A stretch of DNA of 64,000 nt from Globisporangium splendens (lineage: Eukaryota > Oomycota > Peronosporomycetes > Pythiales > Pythiaceae): positions 496,001 to 560,000 of the forward strand of contig VFIW01000009.1 of the NCBI GenBank assembly GCA_006386115.1, written 5' to 3'. Positions within the stretch are counted from its first letter, which is position 1. Each line of letters starts with the position of its first letter. A program made the position numbers and the translations under genes. The notes beneath the pieces were generated by a model. That model was not told the origin of the DNA and did no database searches. It saw nothing but the letters and a program-made list of their open reading frames with translations. This document shows, piece by piece, positions 31,865-42,307 of this stretch.

Positions 31865-32776
31865 ATGTTTCAGCCACGCCAGATCGACTTCAAGTTCATG
31901 ACCCGAGAACAGGGAGAGGGCGTCGGCGCCACCGTGCGGCGCTCCATCGGAACCTACAAGCTTCGCAACCTCGACCCGTTCCTCATGCTCGACGAGTTCG
32001 ACGTCGGACTCCCTGGCGGCTTCCCGGATCACCCGCATCGCGGCTTCGAGACCGTCACGTACGTCTTGCCATCGTCCAAGGGACACATGCGCCACGAAGA
32101 CTTTCTCGGCAATAAGGGCGAGCTGCGCGCCGGCGACCTCCAGTGGATGACCCCTGGCAAAGGCATCATGCACGCCGAGATGCCTGCGAGCAGAGAGAAA
32201 GCGCACGGACTGCAGCTCTGGATCAACTTGCCCAAGGCCAAGAAGATCATGGCGCCGCGGTACCAGGAGATCAAGCGTGAGCAAGTGCCGCACGTGTTCA
32301 ATGAGACGAAGGATGTGGAAGCGATCGTGTTTGCCGGCGAGGTCTTTGGCACGAAAGGTCCGATCCAGACGGAAGCGCCCGTCACGTACATCCACTTCGT
32401 CTTGCAGCCAGGCGCGTCGCTCGAGTACGCGGTGCCGGTCGGCCACAATACGTTTGTGTACGTGCTCGGAGGCAGCGGCAAGTGTGCTGGCGAAGCCATT
32501 CGGGCCCACGAAGCGATCGTGATGGAGAAGAACGGCGACGGCGTGCACCTCGAAGCTACCAGCAGCGGGAACAATGACAACGACAGCGAGGAAGAAGGTC
32601 TCGAAGTGATCATCATGTCGGGTGAGCCGCTGGAAGAGCCCGTGGTGCAGCACGGTCCGTTCGTGATGACGAGCAAGGACGAGATCCGCCAGACGTTCGA
32701 GGACTTCCAGTTCGCCAAGAACGGCTTTGAGAACTCGGACACGTGGCAGTCCGATATCGGCAAGTCACGCTGGTGA
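31865..32776 (+). CDS. PIR: Pirin, array copy 2 (reference copy)
   Basis: Iron-binding bicupin protein of 303 residues. Metal ligands are His56 and His58 (FPDHPHRGFETVTY) and His103 and Glu105 (GIMHAEMPASR), matching the positions in animal pirins. Other family blocks are RNLDPFLMLDEFDV, LQWMTPGKGIMHAE and LQLWINLPKAKK. The C-terminal cupin carries an acidic insertion (SGNNDNDSEEE, about 241-251) absent from the pirin at 3060. Possible roles are transcription cofactor or flavonoid dioxygenase; the latter would suit a plant-associated organism, but that is inference. The stop codon overlaps a good splice donor (CTG/GTGAGT), so a spliced 3' end is possible. Confidence 0.94.
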   Translation: MFQPRQIDFKFMTREQGEGVGATVRRSIGTYKLRNLDPFLMLDEFDVGLPGGFPDHPHRGFETVTYVLPSSKGHMRHEDFLGNKGELRAGDLQWMTPGKGIMHAEMPASREKAHGLQLWINLPKAKKIMAPRYQEIKREQVPHVFNETKDVEAIVFAGEVFGTKGPIQTEAPVTYIHFVLQPGASLEYAVPVGHNTFVYVLGGSGKCAGEAIRAHEAIVMEKNGDGVHLEATSSGNNDNDSEEEGLEVIIMSGEPLEEPVVQHGPFVMTSKDEIRQTFEDFQFAKNGFENSDTWQSDIGKSRW

Positions 32777-32877
32777 GTATAAGTATGATGCAAGATGTCT
32801 GGCATCTTGGACCAACACAGCGTTGACCTATGTAGCTAGCATATTGCAAAACTGTACTTTGTATATGAACACGAAAA

Positions 32878-33951
32878 CAATACATGTTTTGCTAAATGAT
32901 ATCTTACTATACCTGAGTGTATGAATGATTGTGGCCATCACTGCTTGCACAGTCATTAGCCTCATGAGAGTTGCTCGGCTATCAGTCAACTGTGGGCGTG
33001 TGTAACTTATTCCCAGGCAAACGAACTCCTTGCCAAAACAGCACAAGCATTGCGAAGGAGAGCGCCCCCAACAAGTAAACAAAACGCAACCCAGCGTCCA
33101 AAGCAACGAAGGACATGCAAGCAGACAAGAGGCACAAGCCGTAAGGCAACACGATAGCAAATCCCAGACACCAGAAATCCAAATTCGTCAGTGGCGATGG
33201 AAGCGCCTATTCACGGGCTCAACTTTTACTCACAGTTTGTATCCGTTCATGGTCCACGAAGCGTGTCCTCCGACAGCGGATCCATTTGTCTGGTTGCGCT
33301 TGCTCCCCACTATAGTAAGCACACTGCCAAAGGCGAAAAACTCTGGAGCTGCTCTGCGGTGCATTCGCGACGCCACACGTGAGCGCCTGCAGCTCCTCCC
33401 TTCGAGACAAAGAATCCAATGTGGCCCTTCCACATGTCGCACCATAAAAAGTACGTGCTCGTTGCTCGCATACGGTACTGTACCAACACAGTGGATACGA
33501 ACAGCACGTTTTATGGCACCAGGTGGACATTCTTGTGTTTTTGTCTTTGTTTTGTCACGAATTGATTCAGCAATCGGACGCCTGCGAACCAATCACCAGA
33601 CACCTCGCGCGTGACACCACCGCCTTTGCTACTGACCGTCGGGATTGCATCGTGGTTGTCGTCATCTGCTCTCGCTTGAAGCAGCATATCACGATAACTC
33701 AGAACACGCACCCGCAACACGGAAAAGGACTTGAAGCGTGCTGTCTCTGGTCTACCGTGAGAGACAAGCAAGCTGCAGACCGGGATGGAGGCAGTATGGT
33801 TGCAGCCCACGCTTGCTGCTTGGTGTGTGTGTGTGTGTGCGTTTTCACTCGACAGTCCGACAGCATCTCATTCTGCAATTCACTGCCTCGCACACACACG
33901 CACAACTGCAAGTGAACGCGAACAACACAATCAGCACACACACACACTACC
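32878..33951. other. Inter-pirin spacer, repeated three times
   Basis: About 1.07 kb unit between direct copies, repeated at 34965-36038 and 37052-38125. It holds the palindromic element and 5' region of the next pirin, plus unassigned DNA. On the minus strand 33182-32982 encodes a very hydrophobic 66-residue frame (containing FAIVLPYGLCLLSACMSFV), and 33592-33230 a 120-residue basic frame. Because all copies are nearly identical, conservation cannot tell whether these are genes; I treat them as unproven. Confidence 0.4.
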
Positions 33952-34863
33952 ATGTTTCAGCCACGCCAGATCGACTTCAAGTTCATGACCCGAGAACAGG
34001 GAGAGGGCGTCGGCGCCACCGTGCGGCGCTCCATCGGAACCTACAAGCTTCGCAACCTCGACCCGTTCCTCATGCTCGACGAGTTCGACGTCGGACTCCC
34101 TGGCGGCTTCCCGGATCACCCGCATCGCGGCTTCGAGACCGTCACGTACGTCTTGCCATCGTCCAAGGGACACATGCGCCACGAAGACTTTCTCGGCAAT
34201 AAGGGCGAGCTGCGCGCCGGCGACCTCCAGTGGATGACCCCTGGCAAAGGCATCATGCACGCCGAGATGCCTGCGAGCAGAGAGAAAGCGCACGGACTGC
34301 AGCTCTGGATCAACTTGCCCAAGGCCAAGAAGATCATGGCGCCGCGGTACCAGGAGATCAAGCGTGAGCAAGTGCCGCACGTGTTCAATGAGACGAAGGA
34401 TGTGGAAGCGATCGTGTTTGCCGGCGAGGTCTTTGGCACGAAAGGTCCGATCCAGACGGAAGCGCCCGTCACGTACATCCACTTCGTCTTGCAGCCAGGC
34501 GCGTCGCTCGAGTACGCGGTGCCGGTCGGCCACAATACGTTTGTGTACGTGCTCGGAGGCAGCGGCAAGTGTGCTGGCGAAGCCATTCGGGCCCACGAAG
34601 CGATCGTGATGGAGAAGAACGGCGACGGCGTGCACCTCGAAGCTACCAGCAGCGGGAACAATGACAACGACAGCGAGGAAGAAGGTCTCGAAGTGATCAT
34701 CATGTCGGGTGAGCCGCTGGAAGAGCCCGTGGTGCAGCACGGTCCGTTCGTGATGACGAGCAAGGACGAGATCCGCCAGACGTTCGAGGACTTCCAGTTC
34801 GCCAAGAACGGCTTTGAGAACTCGGACACGTGGCAGTCCGATATCGGCAAGTCACGCTGGTGA
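33952..34863 (+). CDS. PIR: Pirin, array copy 3
   Basis: Direct repeat of copy 2 with an identical protein. It is flanked on both sides by the standard spacer, so it is a fully internal unit of the tandem array. Confidence 0.93.
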   Translation: MFQPRQIDFKFMTREQGEGVGATVRRSIGTYKLRNLDPFLMLDEFDVGLPGGFPDHPHRGFETVTYVLPSSKGHMRHEDFLGNKGELRAGDLQWMTPGKGIMHAEMPASREKAHGLQLWINLPKAKKIMAPRYQEIKREQVPHVFNETKDVEAIVFAGEVFGTKGPIQTEAPVTYIHFVLQPGASLEYAVPVGHNTFVYVLGGSGKCAGEAIRAHEAIVMEKNGDGVHLEATSSGNNDNDSEEEGLEVIIMSGEPLEEPVVQHGPFVMTSKDEIRQTFEDFQFAKNGFENSDTWQSDIGKSRW

Positions 34864-36038
34864 GTATAAGTATGATGCAAGATGTCTGGCATCTTGGACC
34901 AACACAGCGTTGACCTATGTAGCTAGCATATTGCAAAACTGTACTTTGTATATGAACACGAAAACAATACATGTTTTGCTAAATGATATCTTACTATACC
35001 TGAGTGTATGAATGATTGTGGCCATCACTGCTTGCACAGTCATTAGCCTCATGAGAGTTGCTCGGCTATCAGTCAACTGTGGGCGTGTGTAACTTATTCC
35101 CAGGCAAACGAACTCCTTGCCAAAACAGCACAAGCATTGCGAAGGAGAGCGCCCCCAACAAGTAAACAAAACGCAACCCAGCGTCCAAAGCAACGAAGGA
35201 CATGCAAGCAGACAAGAGGCACAAGCCGTAAGGCAACACGATAGCAAATCCCAGACACCAGAAATCCAAATTCGTCAGTGGCGATGGAAGCGCCTATTCA
35301 CGGGCTCAACTTTTACTCACAGTTTGTGTCCGTTCATGGTCCACGAAGCGTGTCCTCCGACAGCGGATCCATTTGTCTGGTTGCGCTTGCTCCCCACTAT
35401 AGTAAGCACACTGCCAAAGGCGAAAAACTCTGGAGCTGCTCTGCGGTGCATTCGCGACGCCACACGTGAGCGCCTGCAGCTCCTCCCTTCGAGACAAAGA
35501 ATCCAATGTGGCCCTTCCACATGTCGCACCATAAAAAGTACGTGCTCGTTGCTCGCATACGGTACTGTACCAACACAGTGGATACGAACAGCACGTTTTA
35601 TGGCACCAGGTGGACATTCTTGTGTTTTTGTCTTTGTTTTGTCACGAATTGATTCAGCAATCGGACGCCTGCGAACCAATCACCAGACACCTCGCGCGTG
35701 ACACCACCGCCTTTGCTACTGACCGTCGGGATTGCATCGTGGTTGTCGTCATCTGCTCTCGCTTGAAGCAGCATATCACGATAACTCAGAACACGCACCC
35801 GCAACACGGAAAAGGACTTGAAGCGTGCTGTCTCTGGTCTACCGTGAGAGACAAGCAAGCTGCAGACCGGGATGGAGGCAGTATGGTTGCAGCCCACGCT
35901 TGCTGCTTGGTGTGTGTGTGTGTGTGAGTTTTCACTCGACAGTCCGACAGCATCTCATTCTGCAATTCACTGCCTCGCACACACACGCACAACTGCAAGT
36001 GAACGCGAACAACACAATCAGCACACACACACACTACC

Positions 36039-36950
36039 ATGTTTCAGCCACGCCAGATCGACTTCAAGTTCATGACCCGAGAACAGGGAGAGGGCGTCGG
36101 CGCCACCGTGCGGCGCTCCATCGGAACCTACAAGCTTCGCAACCTCGACCCGTTCCTCATGCTCGACGAGTTCGACGTCGGACTCCCTGGCGGCTTCCCG
36201 GATCACCCGCATCGCGGCTTCGAGACCGTCACGTACGTCTTGCCATCGTCCAAGGGACACATGCGCCACGAAGACTTTCTCGGCAATAAGGGCGAGCTGC
36301 GCGCCGGCGACCTCCAGTGGATGACCCCTGGCAAAGGCATCATGCACGCCGAGATGCCTGCGAGCAGAGAGAAAGCGCACGGACTGCAGCTCTGGATCAA
36401 CTTGCCCAAGGCCAAGAAGATCATGGCGCCGCGGTACCAGGAGATCAAGCGTGAGCAAGTGCCGCACGTGTTCAATGAGACGAAGGATGTGGAAGCGATC
36501 GTGTTTGCCGGCGAGGTCTTTGGCACGAAAGGTCCGATCCAGACGGAAGCGCCCGTCACGTACATCCACTTCGTCTTGCAGCCAGGCGCGTCGCTCGAGT
36601 ACGCGGTGCCGGTCGGCCACAATACGTTTGTGTACGTGCTCGGAGGCAGCGGCAAGTGTGCTGGCGAAGCCATTCGGGCCCACGAAGCGATCGTGATGGA
36701 GAAGAACGGCGACGGCGTGCACCTCGAAGCTACCAGCAGCGGGAACAATGACAACGACAGCGAGGAAGAAGGTCTCGAAGTGATCATCATGTCGGGTGAG
36801 CCGCTGGAAGAGCCCGTGGTGCAGCACGGTCCGTTCGTGATGACGAGCAAGGACGAGATCCGCCAGACGTTCGAGGACTTCCAGTTCGCCAAGAACGGCT
36901 TTGAGAACTCGGACACGTGGCAGTCCGATATCGGCAAGTCACGCTGGTGA
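36039..36950 (+). CDS. PIR: Pirin, array copy 4
   Basis: Protein identical to copies 2, 3 and 5. Its upstream region carries two single-base markers not seen in the others: at 35328, and at 35926 directly after the TG microsatellite. These give a way to tell this unit apart in reads. Confidence 0.93.
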   Translation: MFQPRQIDFKFMTREQGEGVGATVRRSIGTYKLRNLDPFLMLDEFDVGLPGGFPDHPHRGFETVTYVLPSSKGHMRHEDFLGNKGELRAGDLQWMTPGKGIMHAEMPASREKAHGLQLWINLPKAKKIMAPRYQEIKREQVPHVFNETKDVEAIVFAGEVFGTKGPIQTEAPVTYIHFVLQPGASLEYAVPVGHNTFVYVLGGSGKCAGEAIRAHEAIVMEKNGDGVHLEATSSGNNDNDSEEEGLEVIIMSGEPLEEPVVQHGPFVMTSKDEIRQTFEDFQFAKNGFENSDTWQSDIGKSRW

Positions 36951-38125
36951 GTATAAGTATGATGCAAGATGTCTGGCATCTTGGACCAACACAGCGTTGA
37001 CCTATGTAGCTAGCATATTGCAAAACTGTACTTTGTATATGAACACGAAAACAATACATGTTTTGCTAAATGATATCTTACTATACCTGAGTGTATGAAT
37101 GATTGTGGCCATCACTGCTTGCACAGTCATTAGCCTCATGAGAGTTGCTCGGCTATCAGTCAACTGTGGGCGTGTGTAACTTATTCCCAGGCAAACGAAC
37201 TCCTTGCCAAAACAGCACAAGCATTGCGAAGGAGAGCGCCCCCAACAAGTAAACAAAACGCAACCCAGCGTCCAAAGCAACGAAGGACATGCAAGCAGAC
37301 AAGAGGCACAAGCCGTAAGGCAACACGATAGCAAATCCCAGACACCAGAAATCCAAATTCGTCAGTGGCGATGGAAGCGCCTATTCACGGGCTCAACTTT
37401 TACTCACAGTTTGTATCCGTTCATGGTCCACGAAGCGTGTCCTCCGACAGCGGATCCATTTGTCTGGTTGCGCTTGCTCCCCACTATAGTAAGCACACTG
37501 CCAAAGGCGAAAAACTCTGGAGCTGCTCTGCGGTGCATTCGCGACGCCACACGTGAGCGCCTGCAGCTCCTCCCTTCGAGACAAAGAATCCAATGTGGCC
37601 CTTCCACATGTCGCACCATAAAAAGTACGTGCTCGTTGCTCGCATACGGTACTGTACCAACACAGTGGATACGAACAGCACGTTTTATGGCACCAGGTGG
37701 ACATTCTTGTGTTTTTGTCTTTGTTTTGTCACGAATTGATTCAGCAATCGGACGCCTGCGAACCAATCACCAGACACCTCGCGCGTGACACCACCGCCTT
37801 TGCTACTGACCGTCGGGATTGCATCGTGGTTGTCGTCATCTGCTCTCGCTTGAAGCAGCATATCACGATAACTCAGAACACGCACCCGCAACACGGAAAA
37901 GGACTTGAAGCGTGCTGTCTCTGGTCTACCGTGAGAGACAAGCAAGCTGCAGACCGGGATGGAGGCAGTATGGTTGCAGCCCACGCTTGCTGCTTGGTGT
38001 GTGTGTGTGTGTGCGTTTTCACTCGACAGTCCGACAGCATCTCATTCTGCAATTCACTGCCTCGCACACACACGCACAACTGCAAGTGAACGCGAACAAC
38101 ACAATCAGCACACACACACACTACC

Positions 38126-39037
38126 ATGTTTCAGCCACGCCAGATCGACTTCAAGTTCATGACCCGAGAACAGGGAGAGGGCGTCGGCGCCACCGTGCGG
38201 CGCTCCATCGGAACCTACAAGCTTCGCAACCTCGACCCGTTCCTCATGCTCGACGAGTTCGACGTCGGACTCCCTGGCGGCTTCCCGGATCACCCGCATC
38301 GCGGCTTCGAGACCGTCACGTACGTCTTGCCATCGTCCAAGGGACACATGCGCCACGAAGACTTTCTCGGCAATAAGGGCGAGCTGCGCGCCGGCGACCT
38401 CCAGTGGATGACCCCTGGCAAAGGCATCATGCACGCCGAGATGCCTGCGAGCAGAGAGAAAGCGCACGGACTGCAGCTCTGGATCAACTTGCCCAAGGCC
38501 AAGAAGATCATGGCGCCGCGGTACCAGGAGATCAAGCGTGAGCAAGTGCCGCACGTGTTCAATGAGACGAAGGATGTGGAAGCGATCGTGTTTGCCGGCG
38601 AGGTCTTTGGCACGAAAGGTCCGATCCAGACGGAAGCGCCCGTCACGTACATCCACTTCGTCTTGCAGCCAGGCGCGTCGCTCGAGTACGCGGTGCCGGT
38701 CGGCCACAATACGTTTGTGTACGTGCTCGGAGGCAGCGGCAAGTGTGCTGGCGAAGCCATTCGGGCCCACGAAGCGATCGTGATGGAGAAGAACGGCGAC
38801 GGCGTGCACCTCGAAGCTACCAGCAGCGGGAACAATGACAACGACAGCGAGGAAGAAGGTCTCGAAGTGATCATCATGTCGGGTGAGCCGCTGGAAGAGC
38901 CCGTGGTGCAGCACGGTCCGTTCGTGATGACGAGCAAGGACGAGATCCGCCAGACGTTCGAGGACTTCCAGTTCGCCAAGAACGGCTTTGAGAACTCGGA
39001 CACGTGGCAGTCCGATATCGGCAAGTCACGCTGGTGA
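38126..39037 (+). CDS. PIR: Pirin, array copy 5 (terminal)
   Basis: Last unit of the direct array with the same 303-residue protein. Its 3' flank differs from copies 2-4 after 39138 and instead matches the flank of inverted copy 1 up to about 39298, where the amplicon ends. Confidence 0.93.
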   Translation: MFQPRQIDFKFMTREQGEGVGATVRRSIGTYKLRNLDPFLMLDEFDVGLPGGFPDHPHRGFETVTYVLPSSKGHMRHEDFLGNKGELRAGDLQWMTPGKGIMHAEMPASREKAHGLQLWINLPKAKKIMAPRYQEIKREQVPHVFNETKDVEAIVFAGEVFGTKGPIQTEAPVTYIHFVLQPGASLEYAVPVGHNTFVYVLGGSGKCAGEAIRAHEAIVMEKNGDGVHLEATSSGNNDNDSEEEGLEVIIMSGEPLEEPVVQHGPFVMTSKDEIRQTFEDFQFAKNGFENSDTWQSDIGKSRW

Positions 39038-39298
39038 GTATAAGTATGATGCAAGATGTCTGGCATCTTGGACCAACACAGCGTTGACCTATGTAGCTAG
39101 CATATTGCAAAACTGTACTTTGTATATGAACACGAAAATAATGTCATTGTGCATTGCACATTTCTATCGCGACATCTACGATGCTAGCGCCAATCACTGT
39201 CCACTGTTTGTACAGTTATTAATCTCATGGGGGTTGTTCCACTTCCAGCAAAAGTGAGCGTGTACATGTATAAGCATCTTTCTTCTGTGGGAAACCAC

Positions 39299-39644
39299 TT
39301 CTTGTTGTTAGCATGGGGCGTGTGGCGGGAGGGATAGGCACTGGTTGGACACAACGCTGCCTACTATAATCCCTCGGTAGTAGGGACAATTTATTGTCGG
39401 AATGATCAGAATGAGCAAAACGTTGACGGTTTGGGAGGACACGACACTCACTCCGCAAACTGGAAGAAGGAAGCACAGAGACGCGCCGGCTTTGCTCCTC
39501 CTCGCCATCTTGGATCTCTTCTTTCTAGCAGTGCTCGAACACTCGCGATTTCTTCAACCAACGGGTTAGCTCGAACAGTTCAGTTTGAAGGTAAGGAATA
39601 TGATGTTACGCGAGGCAACGATAATATCCATTCCCTGAGCTACG
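39299..39644. other. Flank between pirin amplicon and retroelement
   Basis: No supported gene. It may include the decayed 3' end of the retroelement that follows on the minus strand. Confidence 0.35.
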
Positions 39645-40880
39645 CTACCAAGCAGTTTTGCCACAGGGAAAATTAGATGAGGATAGATGGTGCCGCACCA
39701 AGGGAAATACAGACTGGGGTTGCAGCTCCCATTGACTGTTCAGCTGGTTGCTTGCATCGATTTCTATCTCCGGTGAGCATAGAATGATGCTGGTTACGAG
39801 TTTTCGCAGAGCAGTCATTCGTTTGGACGTGCGAGTCACCGTCATGGTTGGTAGCCGCACGGAGAACACTTGCTCTTCTTCCCGTCTCACGTTGAAGCTG
39901 GCCAAATTGCATTCCTTCAGGAAAGGAACCGTTTTGACTGTATACTGCTCGCCTCGACTGTCGATTATCCAGGGGTTGTTGTTCCACTGAAAGGATGGCC
40001 AGAAGGCTCGAGTCTCTTCCGACAGTTGATGAACCGTCTGCTCAGGTTTTCTCCCAAAGTACACACCTACACGTCCGTCTGATCTCCACTCGAGGTCCAG
40101 TGTCGGTAGCAAGGATTCCATTTGCTGCTTCAGATCGTCTTTCCACGCGAGATCGCGTCCCTCTGCAACCACCAAGTCTTCGCAGAGATACTCCCACCCG
40201 AGTTTGTGGATATTGCTCGTCTGGTACAACTTTGTCTGTGCGTGCTGGCTTCGCTCCTTGGGTGAAATCGCGCAACACCCCCAGTTTCGACTTTTGTCCC
40301 GATGAACCTGTTCATGCCAGGCTTCTGTATACTTGTCTCGCGCTCGCTGTACCCACTGAGTTGTCCGCCGCATCGCTTGTCGCTTTATTGCAAGAGGTAT
40401 TGAATAGAGACCTATGCCTCCTTCCTTAACCGGCAGGTAGAGCAGGGAAGGACTCACCTTGTGCCGTCTGTGCCGAGTGTCGATTGCCACAAAAAGTGTA
40501 TTTGTAGATTCACTAGCTGGTCCACGACCTTCGCTGGGGCTTGGTGTAGCCGGCAGTGAACAGAATCGACGGCAGCAAGACCGAATTCAGTAGAAGCACT
40601 CTCCCCACCACACTGTTGGAGACTTTGGCCGCGATGATCAATCTGGTTCGGAGCTTTTGCAGTCGGTCCTCCCAATTAGCTTGCGTGATGCTCCCGGTTC
40701 CTATTTGGATGCCAAGGTACGTCACCGTCTCTCCATGCTTCAGGACCGGAATGCCGCATCTTTGTTCCTGGACTACTGCTATGTTGAGACAGATTTAGCT
40801 ACGAACTCGCTCTCTTGTGCAGCAGACAACTCCAGGTCAGTGTTCACGGTAGCACCCAGAGCAATGTGCACAGTACGATG
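39645..40880 (-). mobile_element. Decayed non-LTR retrotransposon (reverse transcriptase 3' part)
   Basis: Reading the minus strand from about 40880 gives the C-terminal half of a LINE-type reverse transcriptase: VTYLGIQIGTGSITQANWED, LLLNSVLLPSILFTAGY, a VVDQLVNLQIHFLWQ block, and KVSPSLLYLPVKEGGIGLYS. At least two frameshifts (near 40545 and 40490) split the frame, so it is inactive. The 5' part, with the catalytic aspartates and endonuclease, is missing. It sits directly beyond the right end of the pirin amplicon. Confidence 0.8.
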
Positions 40881-41469
40881 ACTCACCACATCATGCGTAC
40901 TCGTTCCCGGATTGCACGTTGAGCTCAAGGTTGAATTATCGCCGTCGTCTGATTTGCGTTTGCGTCGTGCTCGGCAACATCTCGAATGAAAGAAAATGAG
41001 TGGCGTGTGGCGACGAAATGGCGATGGACAGAGGGGAAGAACTGGCGCGAAAACTGGTGCAAGATTTCTTTCGTTTCTTTTTCCTTGCGATATTGAAATG
41101 TTCATCCTGGGCTTAAATCCTGGGTATCCTGGGTGCATCCTGGACAGATGTGCGCCTGCCGCTTGCAAATCTACCCTGGCAGTAGATTTCTCGTTCAATA
41201 TTTTGGCCACCCGCTGAGAGTGCTATAACAAGCGATGCGCATCAAAATATACCTAACAGCAGACTGCGTGCCTATTATATGTCGTTGCGCACAGCATGAC
41301 AACTGCGGTGTGGTTCAAACAAGCTCTTTGAGACGATTTTATTGACAGACCTATATTTCCAGTGTGTCGGCATGTGCGGTTATTGAATATCAGCAATAAG
41401 CGAAGGCAACACGACGCCGTTCAGTATTCCATCGTGCGTGTGGGCACATCCTTTTCCTTGCCAGCTCCC
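40881..41469. other. Intergenic with short direct repeats
   Basis: Contains several ATCCTGG-type repeats at 41103-41145 and no supported gene. An acceptor-like TTTCCAG near 41355-41361 could belong to an upstream exon of the next gene. Confidence 0.35.
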
Positions 41470-41915
41470 ATGATTGTGTGGTACATAGTGCAAATGATGT
41501 CGACGCTGCTAGCACAGTACAACCTAACAAGCGGTGCCGGTTGCTACACAATGAACGAGAGATTTCTGACGGTTCAGCAAGCGTTTGACACCACGCAGTT
41601 ATTGTTTACTGCGAGCCTCTGTTCGTGGCTGTTCGATGAGAAACGCGACTGGCTATTGCTGTCCTGTGGCAAACTCGGTCCACATCAAAAGAAAAGGTAC
41701 CCTTCTGTAGTAATTCGACAACTTCATCACACTTTTCGCACTAACGTTTTTCGTTTAACATTTCCAGATCCTGTCGGATCTTCTTTGATGACGCCTGCAG
41801 CGTGTGCGTGGTGCAATCAAAACAAACAGGCAGCTTTCGCATGCATAAAATGATACTTCTCGACCCCGCCGCCGAACTGAAGTGCTGTGCTCTTCCATGT
41901 ATTAATACTATGTGA
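41470..41915 (+). CDS. Small Cys-containing protein of unknown function
   Basis: Two exons, 41470-41696 and 41768-41915, joined over a 71-nt intron (donor GTACCC, acceptor TTTCCAG, phase 2), give 124 residues. The frame is open across the junction and for 48 codons beyond it. The second exon is Cys-rich (SCRIFFDDACSVCVV, later KCCALPC), which could bind zinc, but spacing does not match FYVE, RING or another named finger. The first exon has the acidic/aromatic run FDEKRDWLLLSCGK. Further 5' exons are possible. It could also be a remnant of a larger gene. Confidence 0.4.
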
Positions 41916-42307
41916 GGATGAGCGGGTGAGCACGCAGTTGGGTCCTCCAGATCACTCTCTACTTGTTGGTACTAAACCGCGGATGAATCTCCACATGCGA
42001 GCCGCTTTGTCTCAGTTAATCTCCTCATAAAAATGGAACATTCTGTCTGGGATCTGATGATGAGCAGCGCTGGATCGCTCGCTCAACAGCATCAAAGAAA
42101 AAGCAAACCCCTCAAACAATAACCGCTCGATCCACCCCCTCAGCTTGACGAGCTTCTTGCAAAGCGCGTCTAATTTTATATTCTACAGTATGTGGCACAT
42201 AACTTCTTGGTTGGAATAAATTACTTACGGTTCACCATCACTCTCCTGGACCTTGTCCCTCCAGCGTCCTTGCCGTTTGGTAGAAACAAGTAAACGTCAT
42301 CGCGAAT
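41916..42307. promoter_or_regulatory. Promoter region of first bZIP-like gene
   Basis: 392 bases without a gene. No TATA or CCAAT box stands out. Confidence 0.35.

Larger units (their letters stand above)
28616..39298. repeat. Pirin amplicon: inverted plus tandem 2087-bp repeats
   Basis: One minus-strand copy (28616-30701) faces four plus-strand copies. The four gene starts 31865, 33952, 36039 and 38126 are spaced exactly 2087 bases. The only differences noticed are scattered single bases, for example 29183 and 32470 (GGG/GGA, silent) and single-base changes at 31192, 35328 and 35926. The outer flanks of the first and last copies (28616-28776 and 39139-39298) match each other and are absent from the internal copies, which switch at 32877/32878 and equivalents to a spacer about 1.07 kb long. 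About 470 bp of non-repeated DNA (30702-31171) separates the two orientations. Confidence 0.95.

Noticed and set aside
31865..39037. CRISPR-like regular repeat spacing
   Set aside because: The 2087-bp period is a tandem gene duplication with coding units; there are no short repeats and spacers and the genome is eukaryotic.
28848..39066. Long open frames (258, 269 and 154 codons) antisense or out of frame in every pirin copy
   Set aside because: They are shadows of the GC-rich pirin coding frame; the sense frame carries all family motifs.
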